Below the pieces are notes generated by a model, which saw nothing but the letters and a program-made list of their open reading frames with translations, was not told the origin of the DNA and ran no database searches. A stretch of 64,000 nt of DNA, from positions 16,081,270-16,145,269 of the forward strand of contig NC_052669.1 in assembly GCF_016802725.1 (NCBI RefSeq). Direction: 5' to 3'. Shown here in pieces: positions 63,114-64,000 of the stretch; position 1 is the first letter of the stretch; each line of letters opens with the position of its first letter. Origin of the DNA: Solenopsis invicta. Its lineage: Eukaryota; Arthropoda; Insecta; Hymenoptera; Formicidae. The position numbers were made by a program, and so were the translations under genes.

Positions 63114-63654
63114 TTATTCGTCTACATTAATGTTGTCGCCTTCAAAATAGTCACCATTAGATATTATGCACTTATGCCAGCGCTTCTTCCAATCCCCGAA
63201 ACACTTCTCAAACTCGATCTTTGGGATAGCCTTTAGCTCTTTCAGCGATGCGCTTTTAATGTCATCTATGCTTGTAAAACGACGGCCCTTTAAGGTTCTC
63301 TTTATTTTTGGAAATAGGAAAAAGTCACACGGAGCCATGTCTGGCGAATATGGAGGCTGGGGCATCATTACAGTATTGTTTTTGGCCAAAAATTCACGAA
63401 CAAGCAATGAAGTGTGAGCAGGTGCATTATCGTGGTGCAAAAGCCATGAATTGTTTTTCCATAAATTCGGGCGTTTTTTTCGGATCGCTTCATGTAAACG
63501 GCGTTGAACTTGTAAGTAGTACTCCTTATTGATCGTTTGATCTCGTGGCAAGAATTCATGATGCACTATGCCATTAAAATCGAAGAACACAGTGAGCATA
63601 ACCTTCACGTTCGACCGCACTTGTCGAACCTTTTTCGGTCTTGGCGAGCCAGTA
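63114..63654 (-). pseudogene. Mariner transposase C-terminal half, interrupted
   Basis: The frame 63114-63620 encodes the second and third catalytic Asp regions: LLHHDNAPAHTSLLV and YSPDMAPCDFFLFP, spacing 34, ending KKRWHKCIISNGDYFEGDNI. It is the same family as the intact copies but clearly diverged. The gene continues right only to about 63654, where two small elements are inserted. The first catalytic Asp region lies beyond the insertions or outside the window. Confidence 0.85.
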
Positions 63655-63792
63655 GCGGGATTCTATAACTCTTTAGCGACAATTCGATATCGTTACAGCG
63701 TCGTTGCGCAGATATTATACATGGTAGAAAAGCTGCGCAACGACACGTAACGATATCCCTAGCTGTCGTTAAGAGTTACAGAATACGGCCCC
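63655..63792. mobile_element. Palindromic MITE a in the third mariner
   Basis: Arms GGATTCTATAACTCTTTAGC and, inverted, GTATTCTGTAACTCTTAACG; inner arms GATATCGTTAC and GTCGTTGCGCAG. Absent from the other mariners. Confidence 0.7.
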
Positions 63793-63799
63793 AGAATCC

Positions 63800-63927
63800 G
63801 TTTGTTTTCTGTTCCTGAACTCTCTAAATAAGTGTACACTTAAAATGAAATAGATAGATGTTTCAAAGTTAGCGAAAGCAAGAAGGAACGTTCTAGTGCA
63901 GTCTAGTGCAGGAACAGAAAACAAGCC
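63800..63927. mobile_element. Palindromic MITE b in the third mariner
   Basis: Ends GTTTGTTTTCTGTTCCTG and, inverted, GCTTGTTTTCTGTTCCTG. It lies almost directly after MITE a. Confidence 0.65.
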
Positions 63928-64000
63928 TAATGTCTCCACTGGGACGATTGAGCCTTAGTTTGACGTCATATCCGTAAACCCATGTTAACATTTCACACAC

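Larger units (their letters stand above)
63060..64000 (-). mobile_element. Third mariner, diverged, broken by two MITEs, runs off window
   Basis: The left TIR CGAGGTGTATTCAAAAAATA follows TA at 63058-63059. Compared with the other mariners, the coding sequence is interrupted at about 63655 and resumes near 63930 (GACGATTGAGC; CCGTAAACCCATG). Confidence 0.85.

Overview
This window is eukaryotic, insect-like repetitive DNA, most plausibly from a hymenopteran such as an ant (inference from the mix of elements: DD34D mariners, BEL/Pao and Ty3/Gypsy LTR elements, Penelope-like elements, an R1-type LINE, hAT, and many TA- or TTAA-flanked MITEs). I found no convincing host gene. Nearly every long frame belongs to a mobile element, and most are broken by stops, frameshifts or nested insertions.

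Layout. 1-1370 (minus): remnants of a DNA-virus-like module, with a double-jelly-roll capsid-like protein and the end of a preceding protein. 1538-7894 (minus): a Ty3/Gypsy element with matching LTRs and an ATAT target duplication, carrying a palindromic repeat with a tRNA-like core (1889-2550). 8630-11491 (plus): a decayed transposase of the Tnp2/Transposase_21-like type plus a DUF4806-type protein. A second copy (12319-15217) is broken up by a solo LTR (12542-13362, CTCCG duplication) and an intact mariner (13631-14952). 15991-22962 (plus): a complete but inactivated BEL/Pao element (LTRs, tRNA-Tyr primer site, polypurine tract, GAGTA duplication). 23337-24910: a second tRNA-like repeat and other insect repeats. 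25581-27110: a large foldback element with a tRNA-like unit in both arms. 27190-30740: two head-to-head Penelope-like copies with a solo LTR at their junction (28884-30017). 30919-36245: a Gypsy 3' fragment, a Tc1/mariner-superfamily transposase, and a 5'-truncated Gypsy element with an extra 3' ORF. 38760-39660: a third Penelope-like fragment. 40223-47793: an R1-type LINE with ORF1 but no ORF2, interrupted by an intact hAT element (41378-44498, perfect 8-bp duplication). 48128-49020: a THAP-domain transposase remnant. 50649-51971: a second intact mariner, nearly identical to the first. 52471-64000: TIR elements, several with a 5S-rRNA-like core, a piggyBac-type element, many MITEs and a third mariner broken by two MITEs.

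Only the hAT transposase and the two mariner transposases look able to make a full protein. The most unusual theme is that three unrelated palindromic or TIR repeat families each contain a piece resembling an RNA polymerase III gene: two tRNA-like and one 5S-rRNA-like. A second theme is a set of TIR elements whose interiors are built from reiterated short words. A third is a small MITE family with a constant core and two different kinds of terminal sequence. All family assignments come from recognition by eye; no database search was run.
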